64,000 nucleotides of DNA from JAMLJG01 sp035327585 (lineage in GTDB: Bacteria > Verrucomicrobiota > Kiritimatiellia > CAIVKH01): assembly GCA_035327585.1 (NCBI GenBank), contig DAOLDD010000004.1, forward strand, positions 1 to 64,000, given 5' to 3'. Position 1 is the stretch's first letter, and each line of letters begins with the position of its first letter. Position numbers and translations under genes: made by a program. Positions 14,420 to 23,517 of the stretch are shown here, in pieces. The notes under the pieces were generated by a model, which made no database searches, was not told where the DNA came from, and worked only from the letters and a program-made list of their open reading frames with translations.

Positions 14420-17400
14420 TCAGGGCGGCAGGAGTTCGAGTTGGTCCGGTGTGCGGATTTCCATGTTCGGGTTGTCTTGATGCAGATAGGGCGTTCCGCT
14501 GACCCGCACGCGGCGACCGGGCAGGACCGCGGCGGGATCGCCGCCCAGTGCGGCGCGCAGCGCTGGTAGTCGTTCGCCGCGGACGACGACCGTGAATTTG
14601 TGCCCGATTTTGTGCTCAAACTCCAGGAAGGTGATCGATCCGCTGGGCGTTGCATTGACCTGGCTGATCCGGCCTTCAACCACGATCATTTTACCCGCGT
14701 TTGCGCGGATATTTTCGACGGCATGCGAAGGAAAGAGCGGCGCGTCGATTTTTTCGTCCGTCCCGACCTCCATAAAGCGGATCTGGACGGGCCTGTTCAG
14801 GACCATCTGGGGCGTATCCCGAAAGAGGCTGAGCACGCCCTCTATTTCCACTTCGCGGCCGGGAAGCTGCTCCAGTTGTTCGCCGTATGCCGTGAGAAAT
14901 GCGGGCAGCACATTACGGTGGATCAGGGCGTTGAATTGCAGGCGAGCGGCCCCGAAGCGAACGAACGTCAATTGGTCGCGCCCGACCTCGCGTTCGATGG
15001 AGAGAATGCGCCCCCGCACGACGGCGTAGCGGCCGACGGCGTCGCGCAGCCGGGCGGCCTCGGTCGCTTCCAGATGCAGATGCGCTTCGCTCCGCGCCGG
15101 GTCGTGGTGCGGCGCCGACACCTCCCCCGCGAGGGGGCGTTGCGTTTCCGGCTGCATGCGCGGTGTGCGCCGTGCGGTGGCGGTGCGGTTCAGGCGGGCG
15201 ATCTGCTGCCGGGTCCAGACGCCTGCGCGGCGTATGGAATCGTCGTCCGGGTATGCGGTGGCCAGTTCGTCCCACAGCCGTCCGGCTTGTTCGAGTCGTG
15301 CGAGGGCATCCTCGTTGGCGAGCACGCGCGACCAGTTGCCCAGGGCATACGCGAGGTCGATGCGCAGTTCTCGGCTGCCGGGATTGGCGGCGAACAAGCG
15401 ATTGTAGTGCTCGACGGCTTCGGCAAAAATCTCGCGGGCCCGTGCCGGATCGCCGGCTTCCCCCGTTGCATGGCCCCAATCCGCCAGGCTGCGCGCGAGG
15501 TCTCGTTCCAGCGAGAAATGTTCGGGGTGCTGCGCGTTCAACCGGCGCAGCAAGGCGGCGGCCGCGGCGTGCGCGTCGCGGGCCGCGGCTGCATCGCCCA
15601 GTTGGCGGTGGATCCGGCCCAGCTCGTCCGAGCTGCGCGCGAGTGCCCGCTGGTACTCAAGGTGCCGGGGATGGCTTTGGGCCAGCGCGAGAAAGTGGAC
15701 ATGGGCTTGTTCGAACTGCGTCCGGGCGCCCGTCTTGTCCTCCGCCACCGCGAGGGCGCGGCCCCACTCGCTTAGGCTGCGCGCCAGATCCATCCGGTGT
15801 TCCGGGTTGTCTGGTGCTTCGTCGAAGACCCGGCGGTATAATTCGTGCGCGTACCGCAGGGTTGCGAGCGCCCCAGCGCTTTCGTGTGCGCGCAACTGCA
15901 TGTTGCCGAGTTCCATCCAGCTGCGCGCAAGGTCGCGCCGATACTCCACGGCGCCGGGATGTTGTTCAACCATCTGGGTTTGGATCCGAACGGTTTCTTC
16001 AAGGAGTGGCCGTGCCTCCGCGTGGTTTCCACCGCCGGCGAGCAAGAGGCTTAATTCCTCCAGACTGCGGGCGAGATCGCGACGGTAGGCGGGTTCCTCG
16101 GGTGCTTCCTCGGTGAGGAGGCGCAGGATGGCAACGGCGTGTTCATATGCCGATTGCGCCCCGGGCCACTGGCCGGCCAGTTTCCGCGCGGCGCCGAAGT
16201 TGCTCCAACTGCGGGCGAGGTCGCGCCGGTACCCGCGATTTCCAGGATCGGATTCGAGCAGGAGTGTTAGTTGGTCGATGCGTTGCTGCCAGAGCGCCTG
16301 GGAGTCTTCAAAGCTTCCGGCGGTCTGGCTATGTTCGGCCGCCCGCATCAGGGCCCGGCTCAATTCTTCGCGCAGCCGGGTGTTGTCCGTGTTGTCAGCG
16401 GCCAGTTGTTCATAAAACGCCAGGGCGTCGCGGAGCATTTGATCGCGCACCGGGGCGGCCTCCGGGATGCCGGCCAATTGCCGGCGCGAGGCGTGCGTCA
16501 TGAACTGGTCCACGGTGTCCAGGGCTTTTTTCAGGTTGCTTTCCGCGCGTTCGCGTTCGCGCACCGCCTCCGCTTCCGCCCGGCGCGCCTCGCGCTCCGC
16601 CACGCGGGCCCGCACGAGGCCGGTGCTTGCAAGCGCCAGGCCCAGCGCGAGCGCGGACAGGACCGCGGCCCCGGCGATGGCTAGTGATTTGTGCCGTCGC
16701 GCGAATTTGCCCGCCTGATACCAAACCGAGGGCGGTCGTGCGGCGATGGGTTCGTTCCGCAGGTAGCGCCGGAAATCGTCGGCGAGCGCGGCGGCGGCGG
16801 CGTAGCGCCGCTCCTTGTCCTTCTCAATGGCCTTGTGGACGATGATTTCCAGATCACCCTTCAACGCGCGATCCCATTCACCCATTCTCCGCGGCTCGTT
16901 TTCATGGATCGCGCGAAGTGCTTCGTGCAGTGGTTTATGCTCCAGATGGATGGGCGGCTGCCCGGCCAGCAGTTCGTAGGCGATCATGCCCAGCGCGTAG
17001 ACATCGGAGCGAATGTCCACGTCGGCCGCCTGGCCGGAGGCCTGTTCGGGCGACATATAGGACAGGGTGCCGAGCAGGACGTCGGCGTCCAGCGGCAGCA
17101 CGGTCAGTTGGACATCCGCTTCCGTGGCCCGGGCGACGCCAAAATCCAGAATTTTCGGCTGTCCCTCCGCGTCCACCAGGATGTTGGCCGGCTTGAGGTC
17201 GCGATGAATCACGCCCTTCTGATGGGCGTGATGCACGCCGCTTGCAACCTGATGAAGCAAGGCTACTCGCTCGCGGATGGGCAGTGCATGCCGGACGACA
17301 TGCCGGGAAAGGGGGAGACCCTCGATGAATTCCATGGCGAAATAGGGCTGGCTCACGCCGTCCGTCCCGGTGGAGCCGGCTTCGTAGATGCGGGCGATGG

Positions 17401-17659
17401 CGGGATGTTCCAGGCGACCCAGAAGTTCAACCTCCAGGCTGAACCTTCTCAGCAGGGCTGGCGTCATCAGTCCGGGCCGCAATACCTTCAGGGCGACGCG
17501 GCGACGCGGTTTCGCCTGCATGGCCTCGTACACCGATCCCATGCCGCCTTCACCGAGCAGGCGGACGATTTCATAGCCGGCAATGCGCGGGGCTTGGGCG
17601 GCGCCCGGGGAGCCGCCGCCGGTTTCCGCCCGGCTTAACATCGGTTTATCATCCGCCAT
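14420..17659 (-). CDS. Membrane Ser/Thr protein kinase with TPR-like repeats and OB-like tail
   Basis: A 1079-residue PknB-type kinase. The Gly loop LGEGGMGSVYE (35-45), Lys58, catalytic HRDLKPAN (152-159), DFG 172-174 and SPEQ 203-206 indicate an active cytosolic kinase. A single membrane helix lies at about 325-349, then a long array of helical repeats each containing a DLARS-type core (roughly 400-830). The last 210 residues form two similar beta-rich units, VVRGRILSIE and VVEGRISQV at their starts, resembling OB folds. It is third in an operon with a sigma factor, so it probably controls that sigma factor or its targets. Confidence 0.9.
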   Translation of the reverse strand: MADDKPMLSRAETGGGSPGAAQAPRIAGYEIVRLLGEGGMGSVYEAMQAKPRRRVALKVLRPGLMTPALLRRFSLEVELLGRLEHPAIARIYEAGSTGTDGVSQPYFAMEFIEGLPLSRHVVRHALPIRERVALLHQVASGVHHAHQKGVIHRDLKPANILVDAEGQPKILDFGVARATEADVQLTVLPLDADVLLGTLSYMSPEQASGQAADVDIRSDVYALGMIAYELLAGQPPIHLEHKPLHEALRAIHENEPRRMGEWDRALKGDLEIIVHKAIEKDKERRYAAAAALADDFRRYLRNEPIAARPPSVWYQAGKFARRHKSLAIAGAAVLSALALGLALASTGLVRARVAEREARRAEAEAVRERERAESNLKKALDTVDQFMTHASRRQLAGIPEAAPVRDQMLRDALAFYEQLAADNTDNTRLREELSRALMRAAEHSQTAGSFEDSQALWQQRIDQLTLLLESDPGNRGYRRDLARSWSNFGAARKLAGQWPGAQSAYEHAVAILRLLTEEAPEEPAYRRDLARSLEELSLLLAGGGNHAEARPLLEETVRIQTQMVEQHPGAVEYRRDLARSWMELGNMQLRAHESAGALATLRYAHELYRRVFDEAPDNPEHRMDLARSLSEWGRALAVAEDKTGARTQFEQAHVHFLALAQSHPRHLEYQRALARSSDELGRIHRQLGDAAAARDAHAAAAALLRRLNAQHPEHFSLERDLARSLADWGHATGEAGDPARAREIFAEAVEHYNRLFAANPGSRELRIDLAYALGNWSRVLANEDALARLEQAGRLWDELATAYPDDDSIRRAGVWTRQQIARLNRTATARRTPRMQPETQRPLAGEVSAPHHDPARSEAHLHLEATEAARLRDAVGRYAVVRGRILSIEREVGRDQLTFVRFGAARLQFNALIHRNVLPAFLTAYGEQLEQLPGREVEIEGVLSLFRDTPQMVLNRPVQIRFMEVGTDEKIDAPLFPSHAVENIRANAGKMIVVEGRISQVNATPSGSITFLEFEHKIGHKFTVVVRGERLPALRAALGGDPAAVLPGRRVRVSGTPYLHQDNPNMEIRTPDQLELLPP

Positions 17660-17685
17660 GCGGTGAGGCTCCCGTCGGCGGATGT

Positions 17686-18177
17686 TTACGCTTTCTTAAG
17701 GGCTTCGTCAAAGAGCGGCTTCAACTCCGTCGGCAGCCATGTGCGCGACCGCGCCCACGCATAGCCTTCGTGACGTTTCGACGCGGGCAGGTTGCTGATC
17801 GCGGCGCCGGCGCGCAGCGCCGCGGCAGCGATGCTGGCGAAATACAGCACGGTGGCCACGTCCTCCGGATAGGCGTGCCGGGCCTGGCTGTGCAGTTGTT
17901 TGGCGAAATCCTTGACCATGCGCAGCGCCTCGACGGGGGGAGCGGGGTGATGCAGCAGCTCGCCGAAGGTCCGGATGGATACGTCCGCCAGCGCCGCGCG
18001 TGCGGAACGGAACACGAGGGACAGATCCTCGTGCAGCGACGCATCGAGTTGGTGGCGGAGCATGGGGCTGAAATCCTGTTCGGACCAAGCGGTTCGCACA
18101 TAGGTCGTTTTGTTGATCAACCCGTTCAATTTCCGGGCATCATCGCGCAGGATCTGCTGGTGTGGAGGGGAGGGCAT
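17686..18177 (-). CDS. Unknown helical protein between sigma factor and kinase
   Basis: A 163-residue soluble, largely helical protein (MPSPPHQQILRDDARKLNGL), with a central hydrophobic helix VATVLYFASIAAAALRAGAA and a final KPLFDEALKKA. It sits 18 bases after the sigma gene and 26 before the kinase gene, all minus strand. No zinc-anti-sigma motif or membrane segment is seen. Its position suggests an adaptor in the sigma/kinase circuit, which is inference only. Confidence 0.65.
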   Translation of the reverse strand: MPSPPHQQILRDDARKLNGLINKTTYVRTAWSEQDFSPMLRHQLDASLHEDLSLVFRSARAALADVSIRTFGELLHHPAPPVEALRMVKDFAKQLHSQARHAYPEDVATVLYFASIAAAALRAGAAISNLPASKRHEGYAWARSRTWLPTELKPLFDEALKKA

Positions 18178-18195
18178 GCGTGCTGGCTGGTTTGA

Positions 18196-18954
18196 TTATA
18201 GATACGCGCTGGCGTCGGCCAAAATTGAGCGCAGCTCCTGAATTTCCCGCTTAACGTTGTCTTCGTCACCGGCATATTCCCGAACCACGGCGCGAAAAGT
18301 GCGTTCGAACATCCGTTTGACCGTAACCAGGGCGTTGGAAGCCTTCATGGGAGAGGTGAAGCCGAGGCGGGCGACGAGCGGGCCGTAGGCGTCCGGTAGC
18401 TGTCCATTAAGGATGGGGTTAACCACCCGGTCCTCGAAGAGCGCCCAAAAGGCGTGGCGTCCCGCGGCGGCGCAGTCGCGTTCGACCCGGCGCAACGTTT
18501 CGTGAATGAGCTCCTGTATCCACGCCATGTCGAAGGCCGTGGACCCGGGGCGGCCTGGCGCTGCGTGATCGGCCGCGCCCGGCGCCGCCTCGAACGAGAT
18601 CAGCCGGCCTGGCCCGGGCGAGCGTCGCTCCGCATGGTCCTTGCGGAAAACACTGATGGCATAGCGGTCGAGCGCGGTCAACAGCAGGGTTCGAAACTTC
18701 CCGCGGTCGCGATCTGCGCGGGCCAGCAGGTCGCCGAGCAGAATTTTATCCGCGATGAAGCTCTGAACCAGATCCTCGGCCTGGTCGGCGGGCAGATGCT
18801 TCGCCCGGACCAGATGCGTGCGCAGCGCGGGCCAGTAGCGTTCGAGCAATTCTTCCAGCGCCCGCCCCGATTCGCGTGTGGAGCGGTCGGCCGCACGCCC
18901 GACGAGCGTCCAGCGTGTGTCCGGAAACGGTTGTTCCTGTCCCGGCGCGTGCAT
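18196..18954 (-). CDS. ECF-like RNA polymerase sigma factor
   Basis: A 252-residue sigma-70-family protein of the type common in Planctomycetes/Verrucomicrobia that opens with FPDTRWTLVGRA. Region 2 is visible as LLERYWPALRTHLVR...QAEDLVQSFIADKIL and RDRGKFRTLLLTALDRYAI. Region 4 (ARLGFTSPMKASNALVTVKRMFERTFRAVV) is followed by a charged tail. The start at 18954 has AAAGGATC four bases upstream; a longer frame upstream lacks this. It begins the sigma-unknown-kinase operon and diverges from the LuxR gene. Confidence 0.85.
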   Translation of the reverse strand: MHAPGQEQPFPDTRWTLVGRAADRSTRESGRALEELLERYWPALRTHLVRAKHLPADQAEDLVQSFIADKILLGDLLARADRDRGKFRTLLLTALDRYAISVFRKDHAERRSPGPGRLISFEAAPGAADHAAPGRPGSTAFDMAWIQELIHETLRRVERDCAAAGRHAFWALFEDRVVNPILNGQLPDAYGPLVARLGFTSPMKASNALVTVKRMFERTFRAVVREYAGDEDNVKREIQELRSILADASAYL

Positions 18955-19079
18955 GATCCTTTCCCGATAGCACGAATGCCTCCGACTGTAAACATCGGCG
19001 GCGCCGTAAAAAATTCGGGCCCGTGCAAGCGGGCGCCGGACGTTGCGTATCGTGAGATACCGGGAGTGGAGCAACGGGT

Positions 19080-19772
19080 TTGGATGCGCGAACACATAAA
19101 CGAAGCGGCTCGGCGTTCACGGCGTGGATCGTGAGCCGAAACACGATTGTACGCGAAGGCTTGCGGACGGTTTTTTCACAATCCGGCTGGCGGGCCGTGT
19201 TGTGCGATGGTGACGCCTCCGTCGGCGATTGTGCCGAGACGCCGGATGTGATGGTGGTGGATCTGACTTCGCGCAAGAGCCTGGAATCGGTGCTGCCGTC
19301 CCTGCTGCAACGCTACAAGGACCGCTGCCTCTGGTTGGGATTTGACAATCATGGACATTCGTCCGCAGGCACTGCGGGCTTGTTCCAGGATGAAATCGGT
19401 CTGATCACTGGCGACGCGCCGGCGGAGGAACTGCTTGCTGCGGTGCGGGAAGCGCTGGCCGGCGTTCCGTTCAACGAGCCGCTGATGTCCTCCTCCGCGG
19501 CCTCCGCCCCGTCCGGGCTGGCCGCGTTGACGGCGCGTGAGCGCGAGGTCTTTGGATTGCTGGGACGCGGGCTCTGGAACCGCCCGCTCGCGCGCCAATT
19601 GGGCATCAGCGTAAAAACCGTCGAAACGCACAAGGAAAACCTGAAGCGAAAACTACAGCTTCGCTCCACCAACGACTTGATGGAGGCCGCGATTCGAAGC
19701 CGCCAACAACAAACTAACGAAAAATCAGGAAGTGTCCTGATTTACGAGCCCGCGAAGAGTGGTGTGAAATGA
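19080..19772 (+). CDS. LuxR/NarL-type regulator with degenerate receiver
   Basis: A 230-residue regulator. The C-terminal GerE helix-turn-helix is complete (LTAREREVFGLLGRGLWNRPLARQLG then SVKTVETHKENLKRKL). The N-terminal half folds like a receiver, but the acidic pair after strand 1 is replaced by SRN (WIVSRNTIVREG) and the conserved lysine is replaced by glycine (GLITGDAP). Only the aspartate in VVDLTS remains. It is therefore probably not controlled by ordinary phosphorylation. The start is a TTG at 19080, after GGAGTGGAG. It diverges from the sigma gene and precedes the secreted-protein run. Confidence 0.8.
   Translation: MDARTHKRSGSAFTAWIVSRNTIVREGLRTVFSQSGWRAVLCDGDASVGDCAETPDVMVVDLTSRKSLESVLPSLLQRYKDRCLWLGFDNHGHSSAGTAGLFQDEIGLITGDAPAEELLAAVREALAGVPFNEPLMSSSAASAPSGLAALTAREREVFGLLGRGLWNRPLARQLGISVKTVETHKENLKRKLQLRSTNDLMEAAIRSRQQQTNEKSGSVLIYEPAKSGVK
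19722..19743. promoter_or_regulatory. 22-bp palindrome inside the luxR 3' end
   Basis: AAATCAGGA (19722-19730), a 4-base loop AGTG, and the exact complement TCCTGATTT (19735-19743). There is no T run after it, so a terminator is unlikely. Its location just before the secreted-protein genes would suit an operator or transcript stabiliser. No function is shown by the sequence. Confidence 0.45.
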
Positions 19773-19900
19773 TGCCCAAGCTGATGGGGCCGAGGCTAAA
19801 TGAATTCAATGAACACTGATCACAATTATCTAACCATGGGATGATTGACTGCTCGGCGGGTAGAGGGACTAATCAACATAGTTTTCTGAACGGTGGGGCC

Positions 19901-21385
19901 GTGATTGATGCAGGCAGATATCTAATTTTCAGAATCGCGCTCTTTGTGTGCGCGTTTGTGCCGCTGGGCGCCGGGTCGGCGCGCGCGCTGGTGCATTCGG
20001 CGTCCGTCGGCGATGCTGCGGGCGGCTGGATGGAGGGCGCGACGTACCAATCCGTGAGCGCGGTCGGCCAGGGTCAGTCCCTGGGGCGCGCCGTATCCGA
20101 TGCGCACACGAACATCACCGGATTTCTTGCGCACTTCCACTGGCCTTCAAGCAGCCAGGATTTCGCCCCGATCCTGGAGGCGATTGGACACAGGACCGTG
20201 CTGGTGGATCAGTGGCTGGACTTTACCGTATACGCGAGCGATCCAAACGGCACGCTGCCGGGGCTGGTCGCCGAGCCCCTTCCGCCTGGCGTATTGTTTG
20301 AAACCGGGCAGAGCGGGAGCAGTCGGACCGGGCAATTTTCATGGACGCCGACCGAGGAGCACGTCGGGGTGCATCCGGTTCGCTTTTCCGCCTTCGACGC
20401 CCAGTTCACGAACGACGAATTGGTGCTGATTTACGTCGGCGCCGCTGGCGACGGCACGAACAACGCGGGCGGCATGCCGGATTCGCTGCTCAACTACAAC
20501 CCGTTGACCAACTTGATCGCGGTTTCCAGCGGCAACGCGACGGTGCAATGGGCAGCGGCGCCCGGAATTCCCTACAAAATCTATTACAGCGACCATGCCG
20601 TCAGCTCGAACATGACGTGGTCGCTGCTGGCCACCGTGGTGGCGACCGGATCCGTGGGGAGCGTTGTGGACGCTGGATTTGGCGGGTCGCCCGGGCGGAC
20701 CTACACCATCGGGTTTGGCGATTATGAGCCGCTGGCGGGCGGCGCGTGGCGCGGCAACAAGAGCGCGTTGACGGCGCAGCGTTTCACGCTGGTCGGGCCC
20801 GCCGTCACAAGCGACCGCAATTTCGGCGGCGCCATGGGCAGCAATCTGGCCGTCAACCTGACGGGGGACGCCTCCGCGCTGGGCGATCGCATACACATCC
20901 TGCAGCCCAATGGAACCTGGCGGATTCTCTGGCTGGACGAAAATCGGCGGTGGCGCGAGGCCGCCGACAACGGATTCAGCAGTTACACGCTGCCGGTCGG
21001 GCGCGGTTTTATCCTGGAGCGCCCTTCGCTGGCGCCGGCGACCCTGATGTTGGCGGGGCGGGTGGGGAATGAAGCCACCAATTCGCTCGCCATGGCCCCC
21101 GGATGGAACCTTATTTCCCTTTCCGAAGGAAAGGCGCTGCCGATCCAATCCACCTTCGCGGACGGCGGGCCGATTGGCGGGGCTTCTCTCAGTACCGCGG
21201 ATCAACTGCATTTGCTCAACAGCAACGGATCCTGGACCACGCTCATGCACATTCAGGGCTGGGGCGCGCCGTGGGACGGGAACTGGCTCAATCTGAACAC
21301 GTTCCAGATTTACACGAACCGGTTGATGCCGGGCCAAGCCTACTACTACTACCGTCAGGCGGGCAGCATGGACGTGAATTTCTAA
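19901..21385 (+). CDS. Secreted protein with Ig-like (He_PIG) domain
   Basis: About 494 residues from the GTG at 19901, which gives a good signal peptide (RYLIFRIALFVCAFVPLG...SARA). An in-frame ATG at 19841 would add 20 non-signal-like residues. The N-terminal module (QSVSAVGQGQSLGRAVSD...NITGFL) recurs in the gene at 29267. Then comes a putative-Ig segment with a cadherin-like look (DQWLDFTVYASDPNGTLPG...GQFSWTPT). The second half is a repeated LNSNGSWTTL/LQPNGTWRIL Trp-rich beta unit, occurring about twice. No anchor is seen. It is the first gene of the secreted run; the next start overlaps its stop by one base. Confidence 0.7.
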   Translation: MIDAGRYLIFRIALFVCAFVPLGAGSARALVHSASVGDAAGGWMEGATYQSVSAVGQGQSLGRAVSDAHTNITGFLAHFHWPSSSQDFAPILEAIGHRTVLVDQWLDFTVYASDPNGTLPGLVAEPLPPGVLFETGQSGSSRTGQFSWTPTEEHVGVHPVRFSAFDAQFTNDELVLIYVGAAGDGTNNAGGMPDSLLNYNPLTNLIAVSSGNATVQWAAAPGIPYKIYYSDHAVSSNMTWSLLATVVATGSVGSVVDAGFGGSPGRTYTIGFGDYEPLAGGAWRGNKSALTAQRFTLVGPAVTSDRNFGGAMGSNLAVNLTGDASALGDRIHILQPNGTWRILWLDENRRWREAADNGFSSYTLPVGRGFILERPSLAPATLMLAGRVGNEATNSLAMAPGWNLISLSEGKALPIQSTFADGGPIGGASLSTADQLHLLNSNGSWTTLMHIQGWGAPWDGNWLNLNTFQIYTNRLMPGQAYYYYRQAGSMDVNF

Positions 21386-22104
21386 TGAAAGCAACCGCTC
21401 ACACCGGCGCGCTCTGGCTGTTCGCCTTGTTTGGTCTGGCGTGGGGCGCCGCGCTTCAGGCGGCGGTTTTTTATGTGGAAACCTTTGATATGGACGATGC
21501 GGGGTGGTTGGACCGCGACGCGGGCGCGATGCTTGCCAGCCATGCGCCGGGCACGGGCTTGGGGCCGGGCTCCCTGGGCGGAACCTTTGCGGAACAGGAT
21601 GTGCCGGTGCCGGAGCTGGACGCGTTTCGCATTGTGCCGGCTTCATCCGGCGGTGCATTCACCGGCGATTATTACGACGGCGCGCCCGGGTTTCTCGCAT
21701 GGGAATTTTCGTTCTATGCCGAGCATGTACTGCCCTCGCTGCTCATGGTTTCGTTCGACGCCGGCGGCACGTTGTTCAACCGGTTGGTGACCGCGCAGGT
21801 GGGCGGCGTCGGGCAATGGTACACGATTTCGGTGCCGCTGATTTACGACGCGGATTGGCTCGGCGGCACCGCACTGGCGTTTGCCGATGGGTTGGCCGAC
21901 GTGGGCTACATCGACATTCAAATTTCGCGGAGTGGCATCGGCGGGCAAAGTTATTATATCGACAACTTCGAGTTGATGGGCGCGGGGAACAACGGCGCCT
22001 CCGCCATTCCCGAGCCGAATACGATCGCCCTGTTGGGACTGGCGGGAGCGCTGTTGTGGCGTGTGCGGCGCGGCGTTTCCCCCGCATTGGAGGAACGTGG
22101 ATGA
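21385..22104 (+). CDS. PEP-CTERM jelly-roll-like secreted protein
   Basis: A 239-residue protein with signal peptide (LWLFALFGLAWGAALQA), a beta-sandwich core (GQWYTISVPLIY...SYYIDNFELMG) and a C-terminal PEP-CTERM signal: IPEPNTIALLGLAGALLWRVRR. PEP-CTERM proteins are processed by exosortase and delivered to the surface or exopolysaccharide matrix. The exosortase is not in the window. The core is paralogous to the next gene's core. Starts and stops overlap on both sides (TAATG, ATGA). Confidence 0.78.
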   Translation: MKATAHTGALWLFALFGLAWGAALQAAVFYVETFDMDDAGWLDRDAGAMLASHAPGTGLGPGSLGGTFAEQDVPVPELDAFRIVPASSGGAFTGDYYDGAPGFLAWEFSFYAEHVLPSLLMVSFDAGGTLFNRLVTAQVGGVGQWYTISVPLIYDADWLGGTALAFADGLADVGYIDIQISRSGIGGQSYYIDNFELMGAGNNGASAIPEPNTIALLGLAGALLWRVRRGVSPALEERG

Positions 22105-22913
22105 AGCGGCGTCGCCTCTTTTTTTCAGCCTCTGCGCCGCTGGTGGCCGCGTGCGTGGCCGGTTTTGCCTGGGGTGCATTCGTCATCCCCCCGAGAGCGA
22201 CGGCGGAGTCCTTCACCGAGACGTTTACCGCCGGCTCCGCGGGTTGGGGTGGGGCGGCCGGCGACGTGGCTTTCGCGGACGGCGAGGCCCGGCTGGCCTT
22301 TTCCGCGCTGCCCGGTCCGCCGCTACCGCAGGCGGCGATTCTTGTGTGTTCAAACGGGTCCAGCGGTGCGTTTCGGGGCAACTATTCCGCGGGGGGCGCG
22401 CACATCATTGGCTTTGATTTCCGCGCGGACTCGCGGGAGCCGGCGGTGCTGAACCTGGCGTTTCGCGGCGCGGGCATGACGTTTCAGCGCGCTTTGACGC
22501 CCCTGGTATCGGAGCCGGGCCGTTGGTACACGCTTGCGGTCAGCGTGACTGGAAAAGATCGCGGCGCATGGGTGGGACCGGGCGATGAGGAGGCGTTTGC
22601 GAACGCCCTGGCGTCCGTCGAATCGGTCTCGATCAAGGTCGATCGGCCCGACGCGGCCGCGCGCAGCTACCGGATTGACAACGTGTATCTCGATTCCGCG
22701 CCCGCCGCCCGCTGGCAGGCCACGCCGGAAGGGCCTCGCCTCGCATGGGGACCGCTTCGCTCGAATCGCGCTTATACGGTGCTGGTGTCGACGGATCTGG
22801 TGAACGGCGCATGGGTTCCGGCGCACGCGTTCCAGGCGACGGACGCATCGGCCCTGCTCGAGGTTGGCGATGACCCGCTGGTTTTCCAACGCATTGAAGG
22901 AACGACGGACTGA
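22101..22913 (+). CDS. Secreted jelly-roll-like protein, paralogue without PEP-CTERM
   Basis: A 270-residue protein with an N-terminal signal peptide (RRRLFFSASAPLVAACVAGFAWGA) and a core matching the preceding protein (GRWYTLAVSVTG, then SYRIDNVYLDS). It has a C-terminal extension (RLAWGPLRSNRAYTVLVSTDL) resembling a short fibronectin-like strand set, and no PEP-CTERM or other anchor. The pair looks like a tandem duplication in which only the first copy kept or gained the sorting tail. The start overlaps the preceding stop. Confidence 0.65.
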   Translation: MKRRRLFFSASAPLVAACVAGFAWGAFVIPPRATAESFTETFTAGSAGWGGAAGDVAFADGEARLAFSALPGPPLPQAAILVCSNGSSGAFRGNYSAGGAHIIGFDFRADSREPAVLNLAFRGAGMTFQRALTPLVSEPGRWYTLAVSVTGKDRGAWVGPGDEEAFANALASVESVSIKVDRPDAAARSYRIDNVYLDSAPAARWQATPEGPRLAWGPLRSNRAYTVLVSTDLVNGAWVPAHAFQATDASALLEVGDDPLVFQRIEGTTD

Positions 22914-22934
22914 AGCGCGGACAACGGGGGACGG

Positions 22935-23516
22935 ATGAAGATGAGTGTTGTCGAAAATCGGAATCGCGCCGGTCGGGCGGCGTGCGTGAAGCGAGCGCCG
23001 CGCCATGTTCTGCTCGCGGCCTGGAGCCTGAGCCTGGGTTTGTGCGGAGCCGGCGCGGTCGAGGCCCCGCCGGAATCCCAGCAGTACTTCGACGACCGGT
23101 TCTCGTTCACGATCGAATACCCCGGCGGCTGGCACGCGGAGATCGCCGACGAGAACGGGGACGCTGTTCCCGATTACGTCATGAAGCGCAGCATTTATTA
23201 TAAATCGCATGGGCCCGCCACCTTCATGATCTTCGTGTGGAGCAACCGCGAGGAACTCGATTTGATTTCGTGGTTCCGCGCCAATTATCTGGACTTGATG
23301 TCCTATCCGGAAGAGGCGCCCACGGAAGTCAATGCCGAGATCCTGGGCCGGCCGGCCGTGCGGTTCGTGAACCGGCAAATGACGACCTGCGCGATGGAAA
23401 TCACGATGTTCCAGTATCAGGACTGGGTTTACATGCTGCTGTATCGCAACTGCGACGAAGGCGCCTCGCGCCCGCTGTTCGAACATTTTGTGTCGTCCTT
23501 CACCGGAGCACCATGA
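22935..23516 (+). CDS. Small secreted protein of unknown function
   Basis: A 193-residue protein with a signal peptide of about 42 residues (RHVLLAAWSLSLGLCGAGAVEA). The mature part (FDDRFSFTIEYPGGWHAEI...MIFVWSNREE...LYRNCDEGASRPLFEHFVSSF) has the style of PsbP/DUF1795-like single-domain lipid- or protein-binding folds. This is a shape impression only. It is preceded by GGGGGACGG as ribosome site and lies 21 bases after the previous gene. Confidence 0.6.
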   Translation: MKMSVVENRNRAGRAACVKRAPRHVLLAAWSLSLGLCGAGAVEAPPESQQYFDDRFSFTIEYPGGWHAEIADENGDAVPDYVMKRSIYYKSHGPATFMIFVWSNREELDLISWFRANYLDLMSYPEEAPTEVNAEILGRPAVRFVNRQMTTCAMEITMFQYQDWVYMLLYRNCDEGASRPLFEHFVSSFTGAP

Positions 23517-23517
23517 C

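Noticed and set aside
20339..21658. Minus-strand 439-codon frame opposite the Ig-like secreted gene
   Set aside because: Antisense of a clear signal-peptide gene with periodic domain signatures; no start signal on the minus strand.
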